NCBI GenBank assembly: GCA_012295275.1
Contig: CM022677.1
Location: 8,452,514-8,497,513 of the forward strand
DNA length: 45,000 nucleotides
Direction: 5' to 3'
Origin: Chrysomallon squamiferum
Taxonomy: Eukaryota; Mollusca; Gastropoda; Neomphalida; Peltospiridae
Position 1 is the first letter of the stretch. Each line of letters opens with the position of its first letter. This document shows positions 1-10,861 of this stretch, piece by piece. Below the pieces are notes generated by a model. The model was given only the letters and a program-made list of their open reading frames with translations. It made no database searches and was not told the DNA's origin. Made by a program: the position numbers and the translations under genes.

Positions 1-236
1 TATTTATTTGCTGGAGAATATTCAGTCTTAATAGGTGAATAAAATAAATCAATTTATTATGGAAAGTTTGTTATTGTGTGTGCGTATGTGTATTTCATGA
101 ATACACCTTTATTTTATTACGCAAATTATCATTATTATTATTATTTTTAGGTTTTTTGGTTTTTTTAATAATAATTACTCCTGCCTCAAGTAGTTATAAT
201 ATAATTATAATGAATAACAGTATTGACGTTTTTCAG

Positions 237-324
237 ATTTTATTATAACTGACAACACTGCAGTAACAGCAGCAGTTATAGTGTTATGTATAGGTTTTTT
301 CTTGGCTATTATTGGTTATTACAA
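237..324 (+). CDS. Internal exon encoding a transmembrane helix (partial gene)
   Basis: An acceptor (pyrimidine-rich stretch then CAG at 234-236) and a consensus donor (AA|GTAAGT at 324/325) bound an 88-bp exon. Read from 239 it gives FIITDNTAVTAAVIVLCI followed by GFFLAIIGYY, one strongly hydrophobic helix of about 20-22 residues. The other two frames meet stops near the start. The exon enters in phase 1 and leaves in phase 2, matching the next exon at 1058. Small polar residues precede the helix and K/S follow it, which suggests a type I single-pass membrane protein with the tail inside the cell. The ectodomain exons lie before the window, so the family cannot be named. Confidence 0.6.
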
Positions 325-453
325 GTAAGTATCTTTCTACTTACTTTCATAACAAATAATAATAACAATAGTAATAGTAATAATAATATTGAGAAGAAGA
401 ATCATATAGTGTTCTAAATAATTTACATATGTGTGTTTTATTCTTTTCATAAG

Positions 454-489
<36 letters not shown>

Positions 490-670
490 TTACACAGACA
501 TATAGACATACATACATATAAATACATACACATACATACATATATTCTCATAGTACAATAACAAATTATGTTAAACATGAAGCAGAAAACCTATTTACGA
601 CAGATGTGTAATACTGACCTATTTGTTTAATTATTAAGTGCATGGACTAAAATGAACTTCTCTGTTTTCT

Positions 671-756
<86 letters not shown>

Positions 757-777
757 AACAGGAACATTATGAAAGAG

Positions 778-822
<45 letters not shown>

Positions 823-1057
823 CTTGCTATAAAAACCAGTAATGAATAAAAAAAAATATTTAAAACAAAGATATTTTCTAAATACTTTAGCAAAGCATAT
901 AATTATAATTCATGGAAATATGTCAAAACATTTTTCTTACAAAAAAAAAGTAGTTAGTATTTCATTACTCTAGAGAAAATTAAAAAGAACAGGTATTTTT
1001 GTCAAATCTTCTTTTAAAGTAATAATCCCTGGAATACTTTTTTTTATTCTATTCAAG
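325..1057 (+). repeat. Intron with ATT, GA and poly-A simple repeats
   Basis: This interval separates the transmembrane exon from the terminal exon. It holds an (ATT)n tract near 452-491, CATA repeats near 500-545, and two long GA arrays at about 675-755 and 778-815 separated by a short unique spacer. The open frames across the GA arrays (Arg-Glu or Leu-Ser runs) are artefacts of the dinucleotide. The intron ends in a good pyrimidine tract (about 1036-1057). Confidence 0.7.
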
Positions 1058-1427
1058 ATCATCTTTAGAGTTACAGGGATGGAACCAAAGCAAAACTGGA
1101 AAAGCTTACAAGACAAAATTTCATTTGTCCACTGAGGAAAATTCTGTTTCAAATGACAAAGACTTTCAAATCTCAAGCCACGGTGAAGCAGAAGAATTAA
1201 ACAAGAAGTTTTATGAATTATATGATGAGCAAAATACCATTTCTGCTGATTATAATGATGAACAAGTAGATAAAAATGCTGTTTCTGTTGACAATAACGA
1301 TGAACAAATAGTTAAAATTACTGACAAGGATGAGCAAGGATGGAGAGAAAGTGTAGAAGAAGGAAATAATAAAATGACAGAGAACTTATTCAGCAATGAC
1401 AATCCTGTTCCGGTTGATGATGATTGA
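1058..1427 (+). CDS. Terminal exon: acidic cytoplasmic tail of a single-pass membrane protein
   Basis: After the acceptor TTCTATTCAAG ending at 1057, the frame carried over from 324 runs open to TGA at 1425-1427. The tail starts SSLELQGWNQSKTGKAYKTK, which is basic next to the membrane, then becomes very acidic and Asn-rich. It contains four DEQ motifs at irregular 10-16 residue spacing (YDEQ, NDEQ, NDEQ, KDEQGW) and ends PVPVDDD. Other AGs (1068, 1076) lie closer to the conserved-looking part but would break the frame with the upstream exon, so 1058 is preferred. No known domain is recognised. Codon use is AT-rich like the surroundings. Confidence 0.6.
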
Positions 1428-2050
1428 TAGAAACATTCAGACTACCTGATCTTTTTTTTTCACTTGTTGTTATTATTATTATTATTATTACTGGTATTGT
1501 TACTGTTATTATTATTATTATTGATTTATATTTTTATTCGTTTATTTGTTATTATATATTTATTTATTAGCAATTATTATATTATTATTATTATTATTTA
1601 TGTATTTATGTTTATTGTTTGTTTAGTATTATATTATTGTTTATTTACTTCTTTATTATTAATATTTATTGATTACCATTCTTTTTTTATTATTATTATT
1701 TCTTCTTATTTATTATTATTTATAAAATATATACACATTACATTCATAATCAGTGAAAGCTAATTTTTGAGAAATGAGCTATCTTTCAAATGACTAGTAT
1801 AATACAGCCATGACAGAACAGCTAAAGAAATTGAACTGAATTTGTCTGAACGGATAACCTTAATTTTTTTCATAGCACAAGTCATGAATCTGTTATGAAT
1901 GTCTATTAATTTCTTCATTTGAAACATATTTTTTCAGATAAATGAATAAAAAGGAATATTTCATTCCAATTTAAGACTGCTGTTTTATAGTATTTAATTA
2001 ATATTTAAAATTGGAAACTGTTGAAGAAATAAAACTTTTTGAATTGATTT
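1428..2050 (+). other. Probable 3' UTR with polyadenylation signals
   Basis: Downstream of the stop at 1427 there is a degenerate TTA/TTG tract (1465-1735), then less repetitive AT-rich DNA with AATAAA at 1945-1950 and 2028-2033. Either could end the transcript. No coding signal is seen; the Leu/Ile-rich open frame over 1464-1763 is a by-product of the ATT repeat. Confidence 0.4.
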
Positions 2051-2549
2051 TTGTTGTGATTAATTCAATTTTTATTAAAAATATAAAATTGGTTCTCTCT
2101 CTATCTCACTGAATGTCTGGCTGTAAATGTGTGTGTGTATATGTGCCTGTGTATTTAATACATTGTTAATTATAATTATATTACTCCTAATAAATCAATG
2201 AGAGAGTGTAGCTAGAAATAGTGCTTTAATGAAAATTCTGTCTATTTTAGTAATATTTTTCTGACATTTATTATAAAACACTTTCAAAAAATATAAAGCA
2301 ATATGAATTACAGTAGGCATAGTTATTGCTGATCTTTACAGTAATATCTTATCACCGAATATACATTACTCCAGTATAATATGCAAGATTTTGAGGGGTA
2401 AGAAAATGTATTCAATAAACTTGTAACTTACTGACATAAATGTCATTTATTTCTTAAGTCTGTCAGTGTTGACATAATTCAAATTTTTGATAATAATATT
2501 AATAATCATAAATGAGAAAGAAATGAAAATTAGTGAAATACCTTTTTAT

Positions 2550-2551
<2 letters not shown>

Positions 2552-2632
<81 letters not shown>
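2552..2632. repeat. (CT)n followed by (TA)n compound microsatellite
   Basis: An uninterrupted CT run of about 44 bp passes directly into a TA run of about 36 bp. It lies in otherwise unremarkable non-coding DNA (2050-3000), where I see no gene. Confidence 0.95.
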
Positions 2633-2635
<3 letters not shown>

Positions 2636-3016
2636 TACCTAATTTTCGTTAAAGCGCAAATGTATGTTGTGTGTTTGTGCTTGAGACATGAACACAGAGA
2701 GAATTTGGTGCTGTATAAACTTACATGTTCGTGACATTGATTAGAATAAATGTGAATGCTGTTCACTTTGCGATTTTAACCAAGTTCATTGTGCTGTCAC
2801 TGAGTTTGAACAAGAACAAAAAGAAATAAATCGCTAGAACGTACTCTTGTTATTGCCTCCCTTAGCTAAGCGTTTGTTTTCTTTCTTTTAGTCGTTCTTC
2901 CATACTTTTTAATTTCTGATCAAAATGCATTAAGTACTTTCTGTTCGTTAAATCTACATTTAACATCTTGAAATTAGAAATCGAAAGCTGTTAAAAAATA
3001 AGACAGTATCAAAAAG

Positions 3017-3130
3017 TTAAATTTATATTTTGTTTAATTCGACTATATATGTAAATGACAGAAACCATTCTTTATCGATTTATTTTTGGGTTATGAGACC
3101 GCTTGTAACTTTTGTTAAATTTGAAATGAT
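3017..3130 (+). repeat. Dispersed direct repeat, copy 1
   Basis: This segment of about 114 bp is repeated with roughly 88% identity at 5028-5140 in the same orientation. Shared stretches include TGTAAATGACAGAAACCATT and TTTGTTAAATTTGAAAT. No terminal inverted repeats or flanking duplications are evident. Between the two copies (3.2-5.0 kb) there is only AT-rich DNA, poly-T (about 4000-4018), a TA run (4475-4496) and a degenerate CTA/ATT tract (4660-5000). Confidence 0.8.
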
Positions 3131-5027
3131 AAATCCTTATGGATTAATCTTCTTCTTCTTCTTCATATTTTTGTGTCGTCTTAATAGAATTAAGACGAAA
3201 TATTGATAAATAATGAGAAAATTATTTATTTTAATTTTAATTTTTTTTACTTACACAGTATGGAGTTTGTTTGTTCTTTTCAAATGTGCATTCTTTTCTG
3301 CGATCATTTTGTCTCACTGGTTTTATGTATAAATATCGAAAGTTTCCAGACTGAAAGTTGTGATCCTTTTTTAATCCGTTACTGTATTAGAATAATAGCG
3401 ATTACGTTTTTGTATAAACATACATATTTTTGTTATAATTGACAATCAACGAAGCAATATGATTTTTTTTTTTTTTAATACTAAAATGAACTTTTAATGT
3501 GCAGGCATGTGTTGATGGTTTTTTTTGTTTCGTTTTGTTGTTTGTGTGCGCGTGTGTGTGTGAGTTTTAATATTTACATTGGGCTGATAATGGTTAATCG
3601 TAAGTCTCCTTTTCTCAACGCAATATGTTACTGAAGATATTACATACCACTTTCTCAACGTCAGTTATAAATCTAAACCAGTCATTTCCTGGTTTTTTGG
3701 ATTCTCAAATATGTAGCTTGTGTACAGAAAAGACCACTATAATGTAGGAATAAATTATTTTAAAAATAATAATAATAATAAAACAAATTTAAAAACTATA
3801 TGTTAGTACTGTTTATTTTCTTCTACAAATCCATTAATAGGTAATACTTTAATTTACTTTATTTTTTCTTATGTATTTATCTTTCCAATCTTCTGTATAA
3901 AAGTTTTAAATAACGTTTAAAGCAATAATTAAATAAGAAGCAGTGAAAAAAACGAGACCATTTTTGAATGAGTAATTATCAAAATTGGTCCACAAACTTT
4001 TTTTTTTTTTTTTTTTTATAATTTCTTATCTTTCTTTTATTCTTTATTTTCTTTTCTTTTCTTTTATTTTCTGTTGTTGTTATTGTTGTTATTAGACGCA
4101 TTCCATATAACATAAATGTCAACGTTATTACGCAATAATATTTAAAAAAAAACAAAAAAAAAACAGAAAGGTTAAAAACCCGCTCTGTGACAAGAAAAGA
4201 AAAAAAACTGAAACTGATTTAGCCAAACGTAACAACAAATATAAGTACTATTACCATTATTATAATGGTAACAGTATTTGTATTAATATCGAAGGAAATT
4301 TTAATACAGGATTTGATCACGAAAAGAAAGAATATATCATAACAAAAGTAATAATAAACACAATTTGTATTATAATGAGAACATTTTTTTAAAATGTATA
4401 CGACAAACTTTCACAGTGAAAAAAATAAATATCATGTCGTAAATTCTCTTAAAACCACATTTTCAGTAACCATGATATATATATATATATATATATGATT
4501 TTAGATAAGTGCGTTACTCAGTAAATTTAATTGAATATTTCCATTAGTAAAATGATTTCTGATTAGAATTATTTAAGCCTTCCAAAACTCAATAAAAATT
4601 GCCGAGTAATTGGAAAATTTGGTTTCTTTCATTTATTTAATACTTCATACTGCTAGTTGTTTATCTACTGCTACTACTACTACTACGTTACGACGACGAT
4701 GACTAGTAATATTGCTACTGATCCTAATATTAACTGTTATTACAACTGTAACTGATAATGCTACAACAGCTACCATTGTTTCCATAATTACTGCTACTAA
4801 TACTAGTATTAATAGAAAATATTAACAGCACTACTGTATTATACTACTATAATTACTCTACTAACAGTCTTATTATAATTACTACTAATAATATTAATAC
4901 TATTACCATTTCAATACTGCTACTAATAGTTAATATTAAGACTATTAATACTCACTATTACTATTGCTACTACTTTTTCGCTACTGCTAATAGTAATAAT
5001 AACCATTTCTATTGCCACTATTACTAA

Positions 5028-5140
5028 TTAAATTTATATTTTGTTTAGTTCGTCTATGTATGTAAATGACAGAAACCATTCTTTGTCTATTTATTTTTGA
5101 CTTACGAGACCGTTTGTAACGTTTGTTAAATTTGAAATAA
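5028..5140 (+). repeat. Dispersed direct repeat, copy 2
   Basis: This is the second copy of the segment at 3017-3130. It differs by scattered substitutions rather than indels, so both descend from one source. It lies directly after a degenerate trinucleotide tract and is followed by an (ATT)n run at 5197-5226. Confidence 0.8.
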
Positions 5141-5739
5141 TTACAATAATAACAATAACAATAACAGAGCAATAATAGTAACAGAAACCACGGTAGCATT
5201 ATTATTATTATTATTATTATTATTATACTTGTTCATGTCGTTTGCAGGTGTTGTTATTACTGAATGTACAATATACATTTACTCAATAATACAACTCTAA
5301 TTAATTACTGATTTTAATCAGTGAAATTGGGATTTCTTTTTATTAAAAACGACATCTGCTGTAGAAAAAGAACTATATTTCTATGATAAGTTTTAATAAC
5401 ATTAATATTCTTATTAAAATTAATTATGCAGAGACACAAATATGAAAGATGTGTAAAACTATGTGACGTCTGCTGTCGTATGTTGAAACTTTAGACGCGT
5501 TCGCCATTAAGGAAATGAATCGTAAATTATATTTGATAATTAAACCTAATCACACTGTGTGTGTGTGTGTGGGGGGGGTTTGAACATTTGATAAATTGAA
5601 GGCTTTTTTGTTTTGTTTTTGTTTTCTATCGTGTTCAGAACGTTCAACGCCAGCTACTATAAGTAAGAACTTTTAAAACAAACGTAAACCATACTGACTC
5701 CTCAGTGTGTATGTGTGTGGGTGTGTTTGTGAAACCCCT

Positions 5740-5861
5740 CCGATAAATAGTCAGATGGTCAGATGTTATGTTTGAAACAACGCGACTGAGTCCCGAGCAA
5801 AACGTGCGCGTTGCAAAACCGTCAAACTGCAGTCCACACTCGTCAGTTCACAGCCCACCGG
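5740..5861 (+). promoter_or_regulatory. Candidate promoter and 5' non-coding first exon of the + strand GPCR gene
   Basis: A short island (about 5750-5900) is markedly richer in G+C and CpG than its surroundings. It has a TATA-like GATAAATAG near 5743 and ends in a strong donor, CACCG|GTAAGT at about 5861. The only good acceptor and start downstream on this strand is GCTGCAG|GATGG at 9708-9718, just ahead of the GPCR coding exon. A 5' UTR exon joined by an intron of about 3.85 kb is therefore a reasonable reading. No coding frame is needed within it. This is inference from composition and splice signals only. Confidence 0.4.
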
Positions 5862-6093
5862 TAAGTCAGTGTACACCGCATCAGACGGAAGTAGATCTGA
5901 ATGTGACAACGAACTGAGTAATTCTGTTAAATTAAATCATATCATAATGCAAGCAAGAAAATACATTTATATTTTGGTATCAGTTATATGAAAATAATTT
6001 TTATTTTTTTTATTTTTTTTTATTTCTTATAACAAAACAGAAGAAACTCGGGTTTATTTTCTAATGAGGGTGTTTTGACCGGTTATCGTGTGA

Positions 6094-6095
6094 GT

Positions 6096-6126
<31 letters not shown>

Positions 6127-6528
6127 GATGGGGGTGTGTTTTGTGTTTCACTATTAAAAATGTATCTGTGTATGTATGTGTGTATGTATGTTATGTGTGT
6201 ATATGTATGTGTGGGTGTGTGTGTGTGTGGATGGGGTGTGTTTTGTGTTTCACTATTAAAAATGTATCTGTGTATGTATGTGTGTATGTATGTTATGTGT
6301 GTATGTGTGGGTGTGTGTGTGTGTGTGGATGGGGTGTGTTTTGTGTTTCACTATTAAAAATGTATCTGTGTATGTATGTGTGTATATGTATGTGCGAGTG
6401 TGTGTGTGTGTGTGTGGATGGGGGTGTGTGTGTGTGTGGATGGGGTGTGTTTTGTGTTTCACTATTAAAAATGTATCTGTGTATGTATGTGTGTATGTAT
6501 GTTATGTGTGTATATGTATGTGTGTGTG
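6094..6528 (+). repeat. GT-rich minisatellite, about 100-bp units
   Basis: Four to five imperfect copies of a composite unit of roughly 100 bp. Each has a (GT)n stretch, GGATGGGG, then TTTTGTGTTTCACTATTAAA, then a GTATGTAT stretch. GGATGGGG starts near 6126, 6228, 6327, 6416 and 6438; the fourth copy is truncated. Several overlapping frames stay open across it because the units are stop-poor; they are not treated as genes. The array ends in TATTCTGAGGTTCCTACATT, which recurs with changes at about 7464. Confidence 0.9.
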
Positions 6529-6702
6529 TATTCTGAGGTTCCTACATTAGCGCTGACGTATGAATATGTAATATATTCAGTAACACGTAGAGGGAAAATG
6601 TCAATTTATCTGTTTCCTCTTTCAATAACAGAGACTAATGTGTTCAAGCGCGTGCTATCAGCCCCCCCCAGCCCCCCACCTATACACACACATACATACA
6701 CC

Positions 6703-6774
<72 letters not shown>
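6703..6774. repeat. (GA)n microsatellite
   Basis: A pure GA run of about 70 bp, preceded by a C-rich stretch (6661-6679) and CATA repeats. Confidence 0.95.
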
Positions 6775-6779
<5 letters not shown>

Positions 6780-7089
6780 ATCAGTATAAATGAAAAATAA
6801 CAATGTTTCTAAGGAATCATATAAAAATATTTTAAAAGAAATCACAAACAATAAAAAAAAATTCTGTTAAAGAAAAAGAACAAGTTATTTCATGATAAAC
6901 AATTCAAACAATGATTATAATAATCAGTTAATTAATTGCTCGTTAAAATGAACTAATTAGAGTGGCGACATAATTATGCACTGCGGATAAGAATTCTTAA
7001 CAATAATTTTAAAATTATAATTAACTAATTGAGCTTTGATTAATTTCAATGCAAAGAAATCGTTAATATAATTGTTCCTAATTTCAGCA

Positions 7090-7790
7090 GTAACAGTCAG
7101 TGATAGTAGTCGTGAATGCAAAGTTAGAATAGTGCAGTTGTAGTACTAATAGTAGCAGTAATATTAATAAGTAGGTATAGTGATAATACTAGTAGCAGGT
7201 GTAGAAATTGTAATATTAGTAATGGTAGTGGTAGTGGTATTAGTAATAGAATGAAGTAGTAGTAATAATTGTAAGAAGCGGTAGTAATAGTAAGTAGTAA
7301 TAGTGGTACTAGTAGTAGTAGTAGAAGCAGTAGTAGTGATACAGTAATAGTAACAGTATATAGTATAACTGTAGTATTAAAATTAGTAATGGTGGTAGTA
7401 GTATTAGTGTCTGTGTGTATGTAACGTTATGTATGTATATGTGTGTGAATGTGTGTGTGTGTGTATTTTGAGGATCCTACATTAGCGTAACATTTATTAG
7501 TAACTATTATATGAAATAGTAGTAGTAGTAGTGGTAGTAGTAGCAGCAGTAGTAGTAGTAGCAGTAGTAAGTAATAGTAGTAGTAGTAATAGCAACTAGC
7601 AGCATTTGAAGTAGCAGTAATAATCAGTAGTAGTAGTAGTAGCATTAGTAATAGAAAGTAGGATAATGGTAATACAGTAGCAGATGTAAAAACTGTAAAT
7701 ATTAGTAATGGTGTTAGTGGTATTAGTAAGTAGCAGAAGTTGTAGTAGTAGTAGTAATAGTAGTAAGTGATTATCATAAGCCAGTTGTAG
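7090..7790 (+). repeat. Degenerate GTA/GTAATA trinucleotide tract
   Basis: About 700 bp built mainly of GTA, GTAATA and GCAGTA variants on the + strand, interrupted near 7410-7500 by a GT stretch and the second copy of the CCTACATTAGCG motif. Stops (TAG, TAA) are frequent on the + strand; the long minus-strand Tyr/Leu-rich frames are repeat artefacts. Confidence 0.85.
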
Positions 7791-7801
7791 ATTACTAGCT
7801 G

Positions 7802-7803
<2 letters not shown>

Positions 7804-7898
<95 letters not shown>
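7804..7898. repeat. (GA)n microsatellite
   Basis: A nearly perfect GA array of about 94 bp, the longest dinucleotide run in the window. Confidence 0.95.
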
Positions 7899-8964
7899 AA
7901 CCTGAGAAGACAAATCTTGGAACAGAAAAGATATGTTAGTTAATTGTAGGTAGATATTATTTATACTAGTCCATTTGTTGCACGTTATAATTAATTTGCT
8001 AATGAACGTAGGTTTTATTGAACAAACTAGCGGAAAATAATAAATATTTCCCCAATGACTATTGTGATTTGGATGAAACAGTTATCAGTTAAACAATTTA
8101 TAACTTCAGGTCTGTATTACTTTTACTCTTGTTTTACTGTTACTTTGATGTATGTATGTATATTTATTTATTTATATATTTATTTTATTTTATTTGTTAA
8201 TTTATTTACTTACTTACTTAGTTTGTTACTTGACTTAAATTTTATTTTTAATACAAGATTAGTTATTAGAATTCGAAAAATATAAAAAAAATAATTAAAA
8301 AAAAAAAATAATAATAAATGTAAATAAATAAATAACTAAAGTAAGAAAAAAGAAGAAGAAAAAACCTATTATTATTTATTTAGTTAATGCGTTAGTTAGT
8401 GAGTCAGTTACTTTATATATATTTATATTTGCTTTATTTACTTTATTTGAAGATCTAAAAGTAACTGATTTCTACGACATTTAGTTTAAATATTTTGATA
8501 ACTAAAAAAACAAAACAAAAATTAATTACTGAACTGAAACTCGTACAACGATCACAAAAATAGTAACCTAAGTAAATAAATAAATAAAAAGAAGGACACA
8601 ATCGAAAAGAAATCATGATCATATAATAAGTATTTTAAAACCCAAATTTTGTTTTTGAACCTTATTGTTATTACTTATTTAAATTTATTTTTCATAACTT
8701 TAAAACACTGCTAGTTTCTATAGTTGTCTTTCGTAGCTGAATCAGTTAAAATACGTTATAAATAAACACATCATAACGTCCCAAGTAACAAACGAATACT
8801 TAAAAGCTAAAAGCAGGGCATCTTAAACAGCTTTACATGCCCCTGGGCACAACATCCCTCCGTCTCCACACCTTCTCACAGGAATCAAAGTGTAAACAGT
8901 CCATAAAAATTAAACTTATATTTATTGTGTTGGTACTTCCAAAGGTGAAGCGACTTGAATCGAT
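7899..8964. other. Non-coding AT-rich stretch
   Basis: No gene is seen. The stretch holds ATTT/TTTA-rich simple sequence (8150-8420) and ends in a slightly more complex segment (8790-8960) that has no recognisable coding or RNA signature. Confidence 0.5.
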
Positions 8965-9024
8965 CTTGACATACACATACTTGACATACACATACTTGAC
9001 ATACACATACTTGACATACACATA
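8965..9024 (+). repeat. Four perfect copies of a 15-bp tandem repeat
   Basis: The unit CTTGACATACACATA is repeated exactly four times, with no mismatch. A frame crosses it on each strand because 15 is a multiple of three, but neither has a convincing start or homologous look. Confidence 0.95.
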
Positions 9025-9713
9025 CTCCCTTTTCCGTGAGATCTATTGTACACATACAGGCAAGTGAGGTAGAGGAGATTGCCAATGTCAGTTTGTTAGC
9101 CTAAAAAATTAACATTAATGTTGTTCGTTTTCTTTAGTTAAAAACATGTTAAATAGGTTTGTTTTTTCTAGTAACACATGTTCATAGTTTAATACAGTAT
9201 AGTGCTTATTTATTTACTGACATTATTAGTATTACAGCAAGTCACACACAGATAGCTTAGCGAGAACCCAGCGCGACACTGCGTTATACGTTCATCTGGG
9301 GTTTTTTAATAATGATAAATAAAAAAAGTGATTTCAAAATTCCGATGGATCGACTAAAGAAGTAGTTAGTTGTTAGATTAAATAAATAAAAAAATACTTC
9401 AAGCAATCCTCTTCTAAAAAAAAAATAAAAAAATACAGCAATAACAGCAATAATAACAACCACAATAATAGTAAGATATGACGGTGATGATGAAGAAGAA
9501 GAAGAAGAAGAAAAATATGATGATGATGATAAAGAAAATTAATAAGAAGAATGATAAATCAATTTTCTCTTTGTTCAGACATCCTTAATTGCGCCCATAT
9601 ATTATGTAAGATTAGTAATGTCAATTATTTATTTATTTATTTATTATTATAATTATTATTATTATTATTATCCTTCATTATTAGTATTGTTTATTTAATT
9701 TATCCGCGCTGCA
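9025..9713 (+). other. Non-coding sequence upstream of the GPCR exon; probable end of the 5' UTR intron
   Basis: AT-rich DNA with a GAA/GAT run (9485-9535) and an ATTT/ATT run (9618-9672). It ends at the acceptor GCTGCAG at about 9714, two bases before the GPCR start codon. Nothing else is recognised. Confidence 0.5.
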
Positions 9714-9715
9714 GG

Positions 9716-10861
9716 ATGGAAATGAACGTCAGTATTACATCGTGGCCACTTACATCATCATCAAGCTGGTTAGAAGCTGCTACTGAGGCAGTTGTAACAA
9801 CGGAAGAATTGCACGGAAGTCTGCACGAGAACAACGTAACTGACGTCGACGGCTGGCCGTATTTCAAGATATCGGGTCCATTTTATCTGGCGACTGTATT
9901 CGCAGTTATGTTTATTGGTTTGGTTGGAAATGTTTTCGGAATGTTTTTAATGAGTGACAAGGAGTTTTCTTCCTTCTCTTACCCAGTCTACTTGAAGGCC
10001 CTCACTGTCTCCGACAGTGTTCAGCTCATTGTCAGGTTAGTGGACGAACTCTTTATGACCTATACGTCTACGCTGATAAGTCACTACAACGACGTCATCT
10101 GCAAGATTTGGCAGTACTTTAGATACAGCTCGTTGATGTTGTCGCCGTGGCTGGTTGTCGGACTCAGTGTTGATCGATACTTTTGCGTTCTTTTTCCAAT
10201 GAAACGGGGCAAATTTTGTACCAAGAGAAAGGCCATTATCGTCTGCTCAGTTATGGCAGCGGCTTCAGGAATTATAACGATGCCGATGTTGACAAGCTTA
10301 CAGATAACAGAAGGCCTGTGCGCTGGACCGTACAAACTTTTCTTTCTATTTATAGCAATTCGCTTGGTTCTCTCTTCTACCTTTCCCTGTCTTCTCATCT
10401 TCATCCTCAACACAGCAATTATCATTCGAATTCAACGAAGCGCAGCTTTCAGGAAGTCATTCATGTCCTCAAACTCGTCAAGTTCATCAAAAACCAAGCA
10501 GGACTCGTCCACAAGGCCTCTGGTTCTAATCTCTGTGTTTGCTTTCGTCACCCTGACGCCTCTGTCCGTCGGAGAATGCGTGGAGGTTCTGCTGAACATA
10601 ACAAACCAAGATAGGAAAGCGGTGCATTTGGCAATTGAACTGTGGCCTATTTTTCAGATTATATACCTGATGAACTTCGGACTGAATTTTTACATCTTAA
10701 TTGCGAGTTCTTCTAACTACAGAAAAGTCCTGGCTAAGCAAATGAAATGCACGAACAGCAACCGAAGAGGAAACGAAAACAACAAGACTTCAAATGCTGC
10801 AGATAGAATTAAATCAGTTGAAAGGTTTACCTCCAGCCTGGAAGCTGTCAAAAAGGAATAG
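9716..10861 (+). CDS. Class A (rhodopsin-like) orphan GPCR, paralog A
   Basis: One 381-residue frame, uninterrupted by introns, with ATG directly behind an acceptor (GCAG|GATGG). Seven hydrophobic segments are seen: TM1 about 55-79, TM2 89-112, TM3 127-150, TM4 172-195, TM5 207-235, TM6 267-290, TM7 306-330. Class A marks: GN at 71-72 in TM1, D100 in TM2, C129 of TM3 pairing with C202 in loop 2, and DRY at 153-155. Two marks are unusual: TM6 has TLTPLS without the usual CWxP tryptophan, and NPxxY of TM7 is replaced by LNFYIL. The N-terminus has glycosylation sites (NVS at 4-6, NVT at 40-42), loop 3 is Ser-rich, and C345 could be palmitoylated. The plasma-membrane location and G-protein coupling are family knowledge. 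The ligand is unknown: a peptide or chemosensory receptor of a lineage-specific expansion is plausible. A close paralog faces it at 13445-14590. Confidence 0.93.
   Translation: MEMNVSITSWPLTSSSSWLEAATEAVVTTEELHGSLHENNVTDVDGWPYFKISGPFYLATVFAVMFIGLVGNVFGMFLMSDKEFSSFSYPVYLKALTVSDSVQLIVRLVDELFMTYTSTLISHYNDVICKIWQYFRYSSLMLSPWLVVGLSVDRYFCVLFPMKRGKFCTKRKAIIVCSVMAAASGIITMPMLTSLQITEGLCAGPYKLFFLFIAIRLVLSSTFPCLLIFILNTAIIIRIQRSAAFRKSFMSSNSSSSSKTKQDSSTRPLVLISVFAFVTLTPLSVGECVEVLLNITNQDRKAVHLAIELWPIFQIIYLMNFGLNFYILIASSSNYRKVLAKQMKCTNSNRRGNENNKTSNAADRIKSVERFTSSLEAVKKE

Noticed and set aside
652-893. Open frames with Arg-Glu or Leu-Ser runs
   Set aside because: They are the direct translation of GA/CT microsatellites; no unique coding sequence on either side.
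3203-3442. 79-codon plus-strand frame
   Set aside because: No splice context, homologous look or codon bias; chance open frame.
6094-6705. Several overlapping Cys/Val-rich frames up to 144 codons
   Set aside because: The GT minisatellite is stop-poor in all frames; no start context, splice sites or domain.
7427-7913. 157- and 105-codon minus-strand frames
   Set aside because: Made of GA and GTA repeat translation; no unique part.
8790-8960. Possible SINE or tRNA-derived segment
   Set aside because: No A and B box pair or cloverleaf could be found, and only one copy is present in the window.
8837-9067. Plus-strand 76-codon frame with a TYLTYTYL repeat
   Set aside because: The repeat is the 15-bp array; the remainder shows no domain, and the opposite strand is equally open.
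10084-10425. Antisense and frame-shifted frames over GPCR A, and the equivalents over GPCR B
   Set aside because: Shadows of the receptor genes; both paralogs show similar shadows because the sense sequence is conserved.
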